A stretch of DNA of 14,465 nt. It comes from an uncultured Opitutia bacterium (GTDB lineage: Bacteria > Verrucomicrobiota > Verrucomicrobiia > Opitutales > UBA953). The stretch is from the NCBI GenBank assembly GCA_903829855.1, contig CAIKRN010000287.1, positions 1 through 14,465 of the forward strand. The letters are read 5' to 3'. Below are positions 8,352 to 14,035 of the stretch, piece after piece (the first letter of the stretch is position 1; the number at the start of each line of letters is the position of its first letter). Below the pieces are notes generated by a model. It was not told the origin of the DNA. It saw only the letters and a program-made list of their open reading frames with translations, and searched no databases. A program made the position numbers and the translations under genes.

Positions 8352-9251
8352 ATGAGAAACTTCCTCCGCACCTGCTCGCTGCTTGCGCTGCTTGCGGCCA
8401 CCCTCGTGGCTGCCCCGACGCCGTCTACCCCGGTCCCTGCAGTCCTAGAGCCGCTCAAGGCCAAGATTGGCAACACCTACTCCTGGAAGGGCGTCACGCT
8501 GTCATTCCGGGCTGAGGCGCCCATGACCGAGGAACAATTCAAGGCCATCGAAGGGCTCGGCCTACGCCTCATCTCCACCGGCGGCAAGGGGGTCACTAAT
8601 GAGGCGCTTGGTCGTCTCGCCAAATTGGATCCCGAAGGGCTGGTCTTGGATGGCGCGGCCTTAACCGATGATGGCTTCCCGAACCTCGCCGCGATGAAAT
8701 CGCTTCGCTGGTTATCCGTCGGTCATACGCTCAATGCGAAAGAGGGATTCACCGGGGCGGGCTTTGCTCAGCTTAAATCGCTCTCCCAACTCGAGCGGCT
8801 GACCTATGGCGGGAGCGGCGGCCGCGAGGCGGCCTTCAATGCAATCGGTGAACTCACGCAACTCAAAGAATTCTCGAGCTGGCATACCCAATATGGCGAC
8901 GCTGCACACCCCTACCTGCTCAAACTCAAGAATCTCGAAAGCCTTCGCCTCGGTAACAGCCTCAAGCGTTATGATGGTAAGCCTCGGCAGCTTTGCCTCA
9001 CGGATGCCAGCGTGGCGACCATCGTCCAGGTGAAGTCCCTCAAGAGCCTCGGCCTCATGCAGGCTAAACTCTCCTTGCCTGCGCTCCTGCAGCTTAAAGA
9101 CCTCGCCCAGCTCACCGCCCTCCGCTTGGACGATATCGATCTAAGCGCCTACGATTACGACAAACTCCGGGCCGCCCTGCCCAAGGTTAAAGTGACGGGC
9201 AAGCCCCTGACGGAGGCCGAACGGACCAAGCTCGAAGATTTCCTCAAGTAA
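8352..9251 (+). CDS. Exported leucine-rich-repeat-like protein
   Basis: The ATG at 8352 starts a signal peptide (MRNFLRTCSLLALLAATLVAA); a TTG four codons upstream is less likely. The 299-residue product contains irregular leucine-rich units spaced about 23-35 residues. Examples are LRLISTGGKGVTNEALGRL (71-89), LRWLSVGH (118-125), LSQLERLTYGG (144-154), LKNLESLRLGNS and LKSLGLMQAKLSL, ending in LTALRLDDIDL. These resemble the ribonuclease-inhibitor/internalin-type LRR proteins common in Planctomycetota and Verrucomicrobiota, which serve in binding. No enzymatic motif is visible. The gene lies 57 nt downstream of the alpha/beta-hydrolase gene, with a possible hairpin between, and ends 20 nt from a convergent gene. 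No Shine-Dalgarno. Ligand unknown. Confidence 0.75.
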   Translation: MRNFLRTCSLLALLAATLVAAPTPSTPVPAVLEPLKAKIGNTYSWKGVTLSFRAEAPMTEEQFKAIEGLGLRLISTGGKGVTNEALGRLAKLDPEGLVLDGAALTDDGFPNLAAMKSLRWLSVGHTLNAKEGFTGAGFAQLKSLSQLERLTYGGSGGREAAFNAIGELTQLKEFSSWHTQYGDAAHPYLLKLKNLESLRLGNSLKRYDGKPRQLCLTDASVATIVQVKSLKSLGLMQAKLSLPALLQLKDLAQLTALRLDDIDLSAYDYDKLRAALPKVKVTGKPLTEAERTKLEDFLK

Positions 9252-9271
9252 ACTAACCGTTGGGGCCTAAC

Positions 9272-9832
9272 TTACTGAAAGACCGGTGCAGGGGGTGCAC
9301 CTGCCGGAGCAATCCCTTGGGCGGCGCCAGCCGCAGGGGCGACGATGACCGCGGGGACATCTGGCAGGCTCTTCTGACGATTGATTTCTGCCAAAAGCAT
9401 CCCGATGCTCTGTTCACGCAAACTATTGATCTCGGTGAGCATGCCCTCGCGCTGGTTATCGGGGGCGGCCGCCCAAGCGGCTTCAACCTGGTGACGACGA
9501 TCGACCAACTGGCGGTATTCTGGAAGCTGCGAAACAACCTGCATGGCCTTGGCGCCTTTCGGGTCGCCCTCAATGAGTGCTTGGCGAACGCGTCGGCCTT
9601 CTTCCTTCAGATCGTTGTAGCGTTCCTGTTGCTGTTGGCGGACAGCTTCTAAGTTATTCTCCACGGGGGCAGCCCGGACGGGGGCATGCGCAATACTTAC
9701 CGGCTTGATGGACTCGATGGGACTGGCCGTCATCCGCGCATAGGGCGACTTCGGGGCCGGCTTCTTGAGGAGAAAATAGGCGCCTGCCACAAGGCAAACC
9801 CCGAAGGCAAGAAGGAGGGTGAAATTCTTCAT
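9272..9832 (-). CDS. Small membrane-anchored coiled-coil protein, unknown function
   Basis: This 186-residue protein has an N-terminal hydrophobic segment (residues 4-22, FTLLLAFGVCLVAGAYFLL) followed by KK, which suggests a membrane anchor or an uncleaved signal. A Pro/Ala-rich linker (24-57) comes next. A charged, Gln/Glu/Arg-rich region (58-155) is predicted by eye to be helical or coiled-coil, with LEAVRQQQQERYNDLKEEGR at 61-80. The C-terminal tail is Ala/Pro/Gly-rich (from about 157). I recognise no family. It converges on the LRR gene (20 nt apart) and points away from the first Sel1 gene, with about 180 nt of shared intergenic space. The ATG is the only one that keeps the hydrophobic N-terminus. 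A structural or envelope-spacer role is possible but unproven. Confidence 0.7.
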   Translation of the reverse strand: MKNFTLLLAFGVCLVAGAYFLLKKPAPKSPYARMTASPIESIKPVSIAHAPVRAAPVENNLEAVRQQQQERYNDLKEEGRRVRQALIEGDPKGAKAMQVVSQLPEYRQLVDRRHQVEAAWAAAPDNQREGMLTEINSLREQSIGMLLAEINRQKSLPDVPAVIVAPAAGAAQGIAPAGAPPAPVFQ

Positions 9833-9954
9833 AAGTGGCGGGGACGGGCTAGTTCAAGTGCTTCTAGGTCAGCTATTCCAGCCATTTGTTCCCGGAAGGG
9901 CATATTTACGACCGCGACAAGTCATAAGGTGAACGGCCCCAGTATCGTTGATAC

Positions 9955-10009
9955 GATAACTTATATCATTATTATCAATGAACCCTCCCCGCCCGTTCCG
10001 TGCTATAGT
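9955..10009 (+). promoter_or_regulatory. Shared upstream module, copy A (Sel1 gene at 10016)
   Basis: The 31-bp element at 9955-9985 (GATAAC, ATATCATTATTATCAATG) starts 61 nt before the ATG and is 22/31 identical to the copy at 11740. A -10-like TATAGT lies at 10004-10009, 7 nt before the ATG. The region just upstream (9943-9958) has further TATC/GATA half-sites in palindromic arrangement. This is the most divergent of the four copies. Confidence 0.5.
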
Positions 10010-10016
10010 GGGTTGA
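9978..10016 (+). other. 12-codon upstream ORF overlapping the Sel1 start
   Basis: ATG at 9978 opens MNPPRPFRAIVG and stops at TGA 10014-10016. The final A of that stop is the first base of the next gene's ATG (TGATG), an arrangement that allows translational coupling. If transcription starts at the -10 box at 10004-10009, this ORF would not be in the mRNA, so it may be coincidental. Confidence 0.2.
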
Positions 10017-10678
10017 TGCTAAATCGTCGCACGCTTTCCGCTCGTATGGCGATGGGGTTAATCTTCATGACATCTGCGCGAACAGATGCGGCGGATGCCG
10101 GCGGTGGCGGCGGAGTGCCGCTTGGCGGCGGTGGTAATGGCCCCGACCCAATCAGATTTATTTATGAAGTGGTTCATGGTACGTCTGGGTTAATTTCTAA
10201 GATAGTGGACGAAAATCATAAGATTAATGCCGCTGAAGCTACTAGGCGTGGTGCTTTGCTGCAATCTGACCGTAATAATGAGTTGTTAGGGTTGGCGAAT
10301 AAAGGCAACGCCGAGGCCCAGAATGAATTGGGCTTCAACTATTTTCACGGTGTCGGGGTATCACGGGATCGCGCCCAAGCCGCATATTGGTATCGGCAGG
10401 CGGCCAACCAGGGCCTTCCCTCCGCTCAGAATAATCTTGGGTTGTATTATAACAATCACGACGCGGGGCAGGATGACCCCATTGAGGCCTGTGCGCTCTG
10501 GCGATTGGCCGCTCCCACTTTTCCCAAGGCGCAAATCAACCTAAGTTTCGTAGTGGAAGAATCTCGCAAGACCCTATCCTCGGTAGAATTTACGACCTTC
10601 TCGGCATCAGTGGAGAAGCGCTACCAAGAACTGCGTAAAGCGATCGCGATAACAAACGCGGTCGTCCCCCGCAAATAA
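10016..10678 (+). CDS. Sel1-repeat exported protein
   Basis: The ATG at 10016 begins MLNRRTLSARMAMGLIFMTS, a plausible signal peptide with cleavage after DAADA near residue 28; upstream in-frame extensions use rare starts and lack a signal. A Gly-rich linker (29-42) and a helical segment precede two Sel1 (TPR-like) repeats. The first is at about 97-132 (GNAEAQNELGFNYFHGVGVSRDRAQ and AYWYRQAANQG). The second, weaker one is at 133-168. The C-terminal helix (about 180-210) resembles that of the neighbouring Sel1 proteins. Sel1 repeats mediate protein-protein contacts, often in envelope signalling or secretion; no enzyme motif is present. The gene has its own copy of the shared promoter-like module and lacks a Shine-Dalgarno. 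It is 220 residues long, typical for small Sel1 proteins. Confidence 0.8.
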   Translation: MLNRRTLSARMAMGLIFMTSARTDAADAGGGGGVPLGGGGNGPDPIRFIYEVVHGTSGLISKIVDENHKINAAEATRRGALLQSDRNNELLGLANKGNAEAQNELGFNYFHGVGVSRDRAQAAYWYRQAANQGLPSAQNNLGLYYNNHDAGQDDPIEACALWRLAAPTFPKAQINLSFVVEESRKTLSSVEFTTFSASVEKRYQELRKAIAITNAVVPRK

Positions 10679-10722
10679 GCCCCGCACTCTGGGCTCAATC
10701 GATGGAGCCTAAGTCGTGACCG

Positions 10723-10738
10723 ACCCCGCGCTGGGGGT
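10723..10738. terminator. Candidate bidirectional terminator hairpin
   Basis: ACCCC (10723-10727) pairs with GGGGT (10734-10738) around a 6-nt loop, followed on the plus strand by TGAGTTTACTT. It lies between the convergent Sel1 and SGNH genes and could end both transcripts. A weaker AGCCC/GGGCT hairpin lies at 10678-10695. The stem is short and the T-tract imperfect. Confidence 0.35.
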
Positions 10739-10743
10739 TGAGT

Positions 10744-11646
10744 TTACTTCGCCGCCGTATTCTTAATCACCGCATCCAACTCCTTGTTCAATTCAGGGCC
10801 GAGTAGGGCGCCCACTGATTTGCCCTGCTTGCCGGCGATGAGCGACAGCTGCTGGAACTGCTGCATGGAAAGGGACACCGAAACATTGATGCTGGTGACA
10901 CTGCGCAGGGTGGCCCACGCCGCACGAGCCTTCTGCATCTGCGCGTCATCGAGCCCGAAGGCTTTCAGGACACCGGTGGCCATCATCTCGTCACCCACGG
11001 GATTCATGTGCACGCCATCCATCGTCAAGAGCCAGCCAGGCTTAGCACCCGTGGCGGCGGCGCGAGCGGTGACCGCTTGCTGCATGTCGGCACTAAGATC
11101 GGCGAGAAGCAGGTGCCGTTCTTTGGCCGTGGCGCGGAGGAAATCGTTATAGACGATTAGTTTCGTATTATTGTCCCCGGGCGTCTCGCCAATCATGGTG
11201 GAAGTGAGAATCATTACCTTCACGCCGGCCTGCTGGCACTTGTCGAGGATGGCGTTGATATTGGATTTATAGGCATCTAGCGGCACGCCGTTCGCGCCGT
11301 GCCAGACATCGTTCACACCGCAGGAAAGTGTCATCCACTGCGGCTTCTTGTTGAGCACGTCATTCTCCAGCCGAGCCAACATCTGGTTAGATTTATGACC
11401 GCTCACACCCGCGGGGATCACCCCAGCCTTAACCCCGTTGGCTTCCAACCCAAGCATGACCAGACGGACATAGCCGCCCGGGTTTCCGAAGCCGCCCGCG
11501 GTGATGGAATCGCCCATGAAGGCCACCTTCTCGCCGGTCTTCACGGGAAGCTCGGCCGCGCCCGACAGGCTGGCGACGCAGGACATGGCCAGGGAGCAGA
11601 GCAGGGCGCTAAAACGGGTGGAAGGGCTCAGGGGAGGGTGACGCAT
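10744..11646 (-). CDS. Exported SGNH/GDSL-family hydrolase
   Basis: This is an SGNH-fold esterase/lipase-type hydrolase of 300 residues. The ATG at 11644-11646 gives a good signal peptide (RFSALLCSLAMSCVASLSGAA, 11-31); a start 22 codons upstream would bury it. Conserved blocks are present: block I VAFMGDSITAGG with Ser47, block II Gly80 in PAGVSGHKS, block III SCGVNDVW with Asn112, and block V DGVHMNPVGDE with Asp210 and His213. The catalytic set is therefore complete. Such proteins commonly deacylate polysaccharides or small esters in the periplasm; the substrate is not evident. It is a single minus-strand gene between two Sel1 genes, divergent from the one at 11802 and convergent with the one at 10016. 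No Shine-Dalgarno. The last 60 residues form a helical extension after the catalytic core. Confidence 0.9.
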   Translation of the reverse strand: MRHPPLSPSTRFSALLCSLAMSCVASLSGAAELPVKTGEKVAFMGDSITAGGFGNPGGYVRLVMLGLEANGVKAGVIPAGVSGHKSNQMLARLENDVLNKKPQWMTLSCGVNDVWHGANGVPLDAYKSNINAILDKCQQAGVKVMILTSTMIGETPGDNNTKLIVYNDFLRATAKERHLLLADLSADMQQAVTARAAATGAKPGWLLTMDGVHMNPVGDEMMATGVLKAFGLDDAQMQKARAAWATLRSVTSINVSVSLSMQQFQQLSLIAGKQGKSVGALLGPELNKELDAVIKNTAAK

Positions 11647-11739
11647 GGGATGGGTAGGCGGGGTGAGACCAAACTCACACCGGCTTGGCCCGAGGCAAGA
11701 AAGTTCATCCATAAAACTGCCCGCCTCATCATATCAGTA

Positions 11740-11793
11740 GATAGCTCGTATCATAATTAACGATGCCCGCAGCTCGTACTTACCTGTTATACT
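11740..11793 (+). promoter_or_regulatory. Shared upstream module, copy B (Sel1 lipoprotein at 11802)
   Basis: The 31-bp element at 11740-11770 contains GATAGC, TATCATAATTAACGATGC and CGC, starts 62 nt before the ATG, and is 25/31 identical to the copy at 13298. The -10-like TATACT is at 11788-11793, 8 nt before the ATG. An upstream TATCA at 11733-11737 adds another half-site. The embedded ATG at 11763 is in frame with the gene. Confidence 0.6.
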
Positions 11794-11801
11794 GGGTGGA
11801 T

Positions 11802-12458
11802 ATGAACCCTCTCCGATTTGCCTGCCGAAGTGGAGGATTCTGCCTGCTGATGGTTTCCGTTACTGGATGCACCGAGCGTAGTTATTATTCGGGCGATAAT
11901 CCGGGCATGCGCCCTGGCAGCGGCGATATCGGTGGTGCATTTTTTCCAGTCTTCATTATTTTCAATGAATTCGGATTATTGGTCCGGCAGGTATATGAAA
12001 CTACCGGCTTAATGTTCCCGGCCCATGCCGCCACAGACCCGGCAAACTCCATCACTGTCAGCGAACTGAATCGCCTCACGGATGCTTCCAAGCAAGGGGA
12101 TGCGGTGGCGCAGAATGATTTCGGGTCGTGTTACTTCTCGGGGCGCGGGGTGGTGCAGAATCGCGTGCTGGCTGCAGACTGGTATCGGCGATCTGCCGAC
12201 CAGGGCTACGCCAAAGCCCAGCATAATCTCGCCATGTGCTACGAGCATGGGGAGGGCGTGCCCCCGGACGCCTTGGAAGCGTACGCCTACTACCGCGTCG
12301 CGAGCACGACTGTAGTGGCCGATCGCGCGAAGGTCACGAGTATGGAGCTAGGGATGACGCCGGAAGTCCGTCAACGCACCCAGGCCCACGCCGAGCAACT
12401 CCAGCAAAAAATTAACCTTCGGATGGCAGAGCAGAAGGCCCAAGCACCTGCGAGGTAG
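11802..12458 (+). CDS. Sel1-repeat lipoprotein
   Basis: The ATG at 11802 is preferred over the in-frame ATG 39 nt upstream. It gives a compact lipoprotein signal (MNPLRFACRSGGFCLLMVSV) with lipobox VTGC, lipidated Cys23; the earlier ATG lies inside a conserved DNA element. After a Gly/Pro-rich linker and a helical segment (45-75) come two Sel1 repeats. The first is at about 98-133 (GDAVAQNDFGSCYFSGRGVV, ADWYRRSADQG). The second is at about 134-170 (AKAQHNLAMCYEHGEGVPPD, EAYAYYRVAS). A C-terminal helix (175-212) ends in Ala/Gln/Lys-rich residues. The product is 218 residues, probably anchored in the outer membrane or periplasmic face. Its layout parallels the Sel1 protein at 10016, suggesting paralogy. 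It has its own shared promoter-like module. Function beyond a protein-binding scaffold is unknown. Confidence 0.85.
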   Translation: MNPLRFACRSGGFCLLMVSVTGCTERSYYSGDNPGMRPGSGDIGGAFFPVFIIFNEFGLLVRQVYETTGLMFPAHAATDPANSITVSELNRLTDASKQGDAVAQNDFGSCYFSGRGVVQNRVLAADWYRRSADQGYAKAQHNLAMCYEHGEGVPPDALEAYAYYRVASTTVVADRAKVTSMELGMTPEVRQRTQAHAEQLQQKINLRMAEQKAQAPAR

Positions 12459-12507
12459 GGGCCGCACCACGTGCTGTCCTAAGTTGTTCTCCATTTAATC
12501 ATCACCT

Positions 12508-12561
12508 GACACCCTCCATCCGGATTAACGATGCTCGCTTGGGCGGGAGCGGCGTTATATT
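12508..12561 (+). promoter_or_regulatory. Shared upstream module, copy C (GYF-like gene at 12570)
   Basis: The 31-bp element at 12508-12538 contains CACCCTCCATC, GGATTAACGATGC and CGC, starts 62 nt before the ATG, and is 25/31 identical to the copy at 13298. The -10-like TATATT is at 12556-12561, 8 nt before the ATG. The embedded ATG at 12531 is again in frame, 39 nt upstream of the chosen start. Confidence 0.6.
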
Positions 12562-12569
12562 TATATGCT

Positions 12570-13022
12570 ATGGCCAGCCCACCCCTCATTGAAATCATCC
12601 GCGATGGAAAGCTTTTCGGCATTTTCACGTCCGAAGAGGTCGCCCAACTGCGCGCCGAGGGCAAAATCCTCCCGACCGACAAACTGTACTCACAGCAACA
12701 TAGTTCACCCGATTGGGAGTTACTGGGGACCGAGGGGATGGGGGCGGGGCGGGAGCTCTTGTCCAACCTTGATACCTCCGAGGGGCTGAGGTTGCCAGCA
12801 GGGCCCGAGGTGAAGCCACAAAGTAATAACGAATCCAATGGCTGCTGCGGAGGCTGCGGATTATTCATATTCCTGATTTGTGGTTTCTATTCAGTATTCT
12901 GTTTCCTTCAAAGACCGCTAAGGCCAGATGCAGGGAATATGGCGGAGGGTTTTGCATACATTTCTGGGGCTATTTCTCTCCTCGGCCTGTTCATTTCCAC
13001 TGCCATCTTCAGTAAGAAGTGA
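12570..13022 (+). CDS. GYF/DUF4339-like membrane protein
   Basis: The 150-residue product begins with a GYF_2/DUF4339-like domain (residues 6-53). It shows IEIIRDGKLFGIFTSEEVAQ, then LRAEGKILPTDKLY and PDWELLG, matching that family's pattern of a basic strand, Gly-x-F/Y, an acidic helix and a terminal W-x-x-L. A linker with LRLPAGPE follows, then a Cys/Gly cluster NGCCGGCG (90-97) directly before TM1 (about 97-114). TM2 is at about 127-147 and the tail is SKK. Such proteins are small bitopic or two-TM membrane proteins whose GYF-like domain probably binds proline-rich or other peptide ligands. The start at 12570 is chosen to match the spacing from the shared upstream module; the ATG 39 nt earlier would add LAWAGAALYLYA. 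It lacks Sel1 repeats but shares their regulatory module, so it probably works with them. Confidence 0.7.
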   Translation: MASPPLIEIIRDGKLFGIFTSEEVAQLRAEGKILPTDKLYSQQHSSPDWELLGTEGMGAGRELLSNLDTSEGLRLPAGPEVKPQSNNESNGCCGGCGLFIFLICGFYSVFCFLQRPLRPDAGNMAEGFAYISGAISLLGLFISTAIFSKK

Positions 13023-13099
13023 GCTAAGGGCTAACCATTGGGAGATAATCCTTCCGGCTTAGGTTTGCCGGCAGAGCTACGGCCAGGACTCTCCGGCCT

Positions 13100-13285
13100 A
13101 TGTCATTAGATCGGCTCGACCTCCTGGAGGTCCGTCTCGGAAGTGGGAAGGTGTATCTCGTGCCTCGTGCTCTCCTGGAGAATCTCGTGCAAGCTCTGCC
13201 GGTATCGGCTCCTCAGCTGATAGTCTCAGCGAGCCCAAGCGGAGGCCCATTAGACCCCTCCGGCTTGCCCTCAGAGATGGGGTGA
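13100..13285 (+). pseudogene. Small ORF, possible 5' part of an interrupted gene
   Basis: A 61-codon ORF runs from ATG 13100 (MSLDRLDLLEVRLGSGKVYL) and ends shortly after the first 36-bp direct repeat with a short tail MG. The second repeat copy, 702 bp downstream, carries the same frame (GGPLDPSGLPSE) and continues AGAGALEGLSSQQREIAK to a stop. Joining the two halves through the repeat gives a continuous 77-residue ORF, which suggests an older small gene split by the Sel1 cassette. I recognise no family for it. The only difference between the repeats is silent in this frame. It has no copy of the shared promoter module. It could also be non-coding, since the rest of the 337-nt gap (13023-13359) shows nothing else beyond a short CCGGC/GCCGG hairpin at 13054-13071. 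Confidence 0.3.
13241..13276 (+). repeat. 36-bp direct repeat, left copy
   Basis: This copy begins GGAGGCCCATTAGACCCCTC and ends TTGCCCTCAGAG. It matches 13943-13978 at 35 of 36 positions (C here, T there). The pair flanks the Sel1 lipoprotein gene and its promoter module. This copy also has CGGAGG/CCTCCG arms (13240-13245 and 13257-13262) that the other copy lacks. Confidence 0.85.
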
Positions 13286-13297
13286 CGCGCTAAGATT

Positions 13298-13351
13298 GAT
13301 AGCCTGCATCAGTATTAACGATGCACGCTAGCGACGGCATTGTGTTACTGT
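13298..13351 (+). promoter_or_regulatory. Shared upstream module, copy D (Sel1 lipoprotein at 13360)
   Basis: The 31-bp element at 13298-13328 contains GATAGCCTGCATC and GTATTAACGATGCACGC, and starts 62 nt before the ATG. The aligned -10 position reads TACTGT at 13346-13351, 8 nt before the ATG. GCATC (13306-13310) and GATGC (13319-13323) are inverted halves inside the element. The embedded ATG at 13321 is in frame. Confidence 0.6.
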
Positions 13352-13359
13352 TATGTATT

Positions 13360-13932
13360 ATGAACCTCGCCCCCCGCCGCTGGATCGTAGCTGTCATCCT
13401 TGGCTTGCTGGCTGGATGCTCGGATTCTCCTAAGAACACTTTTGAGGGCTACAAGGCCCGGGCCGAAAGGGGTGACCCGGTTGCCCAATACAACCTGGGG
13501 GTTTGCTACGACAACGGCGAAGGCGTGGCGAAGAATCAAGTCGAGGCGGTGAAGTGGTATCGCAAGGCCGCTGAGCAGGGGCTTGCCAAAGCCCAATTCA
13601 ACCTGGGGAATTGCTACCACAACGAAAAAGGCGTGGCGAAGGATCAAGTCGAGGCGGTGAAGTGGTGTCGCAAGGCCGCTGACCAAGGGCTTGCCGAGGC
13701 CCAATTCAACCTGGGGGCTTGCTACTACAACGGAGAAGGCGTGACGAAGGACGAGGTTGAGGCCTATGCTTATTGGAACCTTGTCAGGATAACGGACGAA
13801 CAAGCCCGGAGCAATCTTGCCATCCTCGAAAAGAAGATGTCACCGGAAGCTCGCCTCCTTGGACAACGGCGCACGAAGGAGCTACAGAAAGAGATCGAGG
13901 CAAAGATAGCTGCGAAGAAGGCTGGCAAGTGA
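13360..13932 (+). CDS. Sel1-repeat lipoprotein (probable inserted cassette)
   Basis: The ATG at 13360 gives a textbook lipoprotein signal (MNLAPRRWIVAVILGLLAGC) with lipidated Cys20; the in-frame ATG 39 nt upstream lies in the shared DNA element. Three Sel1 repeats of 36 residues follow at about 35-70, 71-106 and 107-142, with pattern AQxNLGxCYxNGEGVxKDxVEAVKW. The family-typical KWYRKAA of repeat 1 is KWCRKAA in repeat 2 through a single-base change. The C-terminus (145-190) is a charged helix ending KAGK. At 190 residues it is a compact TPR-like, membrane-anchored scaffold. The DNA repeats internally with a 108-bp period, indicating recent unit duplication. The gene with its own promoter module is flanked by 36-bp direct repeats, so it seems to be a self-contained insertion. 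Binding partner unknown; the co-regulated Sel1 and GYF-like neighbours are candidates. Confidence 0.88.
   Translation: MNLAPRRWIVAVILGLLAGCSDSPKNTFEGYKARAERGDPVAQYNLGVCYDNGEGVAKNQVEAVKWYRKAAEQGLAKAQFNLGNCYHNEKGVAKDQVEAVKWCRKAADQGLAEAQFNLGACYYNGEGVTKDEVEAYAYWNLVRITDEQARSNLAILEKKMSPEARLLGQRRTKELQKEIEAKIAAKKAGK
13522..13737 (+). repeat. 108-bp tandem duplication inside the Sel1 gene
   Basis: Units 13522-13629 and 13630-13737 are in register at 108 bp (36 codons) and differ at about 11 positions by eye. A third partial unit starts at 13738 (GGCGTGACGAAGGA). The unit equals one Sel1 repeat, so the gene grew by in-frame unit duplication. Confidence 0.8.
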
Positions 13933-13942
13933 GGCCCCATCA

Positions 13943-13978
13943 GGAGGCCCATTAGACCCCTCTGGCTTGCCCTCAGAG
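13943..13978 (+). repeat. 36-bp direct repeat, right copy
   Basis: This copy matches 13241-13276 at 35 of 36 positions and lies 10 nt after the Sel1 stop codon. The distance between copies is 702 bp. Sequence outside the repeats differs on both sides. Confidence 0.85.
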
Positions 13979-14035
13979 GCGGGGGCGGGGGCTCTCGAGG
14001 GGCTGTCATCGCAACAGCGTGAAATTGCAAAGTGA
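13979..14035 (+). pseudogene. Possible 3' remnant of the interrupted small ORF
   Basis: In the frame shared by both 36-bp repeats, this stretch reads AGAGALEGLSSQQREIAK then TGA at 14033-14035. It is the natural continuation of the ORF at 13100 if the intervening 702 bp are removed. With only 18 residues, coding status is uncertain. Confidence 0.25.

Noticed and set aside
9686..10015. Upstream extension of the first Sel1 protein
   Set aside because: It begins at a rare start codon, overlaps the divergent small membrane protein gene, and reads through the conserved promoter-like module.
11647..11712. Upstream ATG for the SGNH hydrolase
   Set aside because: It would add 22 residues before a well-formed signal peptide.
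9955..13978. Integron gene-cassette array
   Set aside because: The small genes and repeated boundaries suggested it, but I see no attC-type core pair (RYYYAAC and GTTRRRY in a folded site), no integrase, and one gene is reversed. The conserved element also lies upstream of starts, not after stops.
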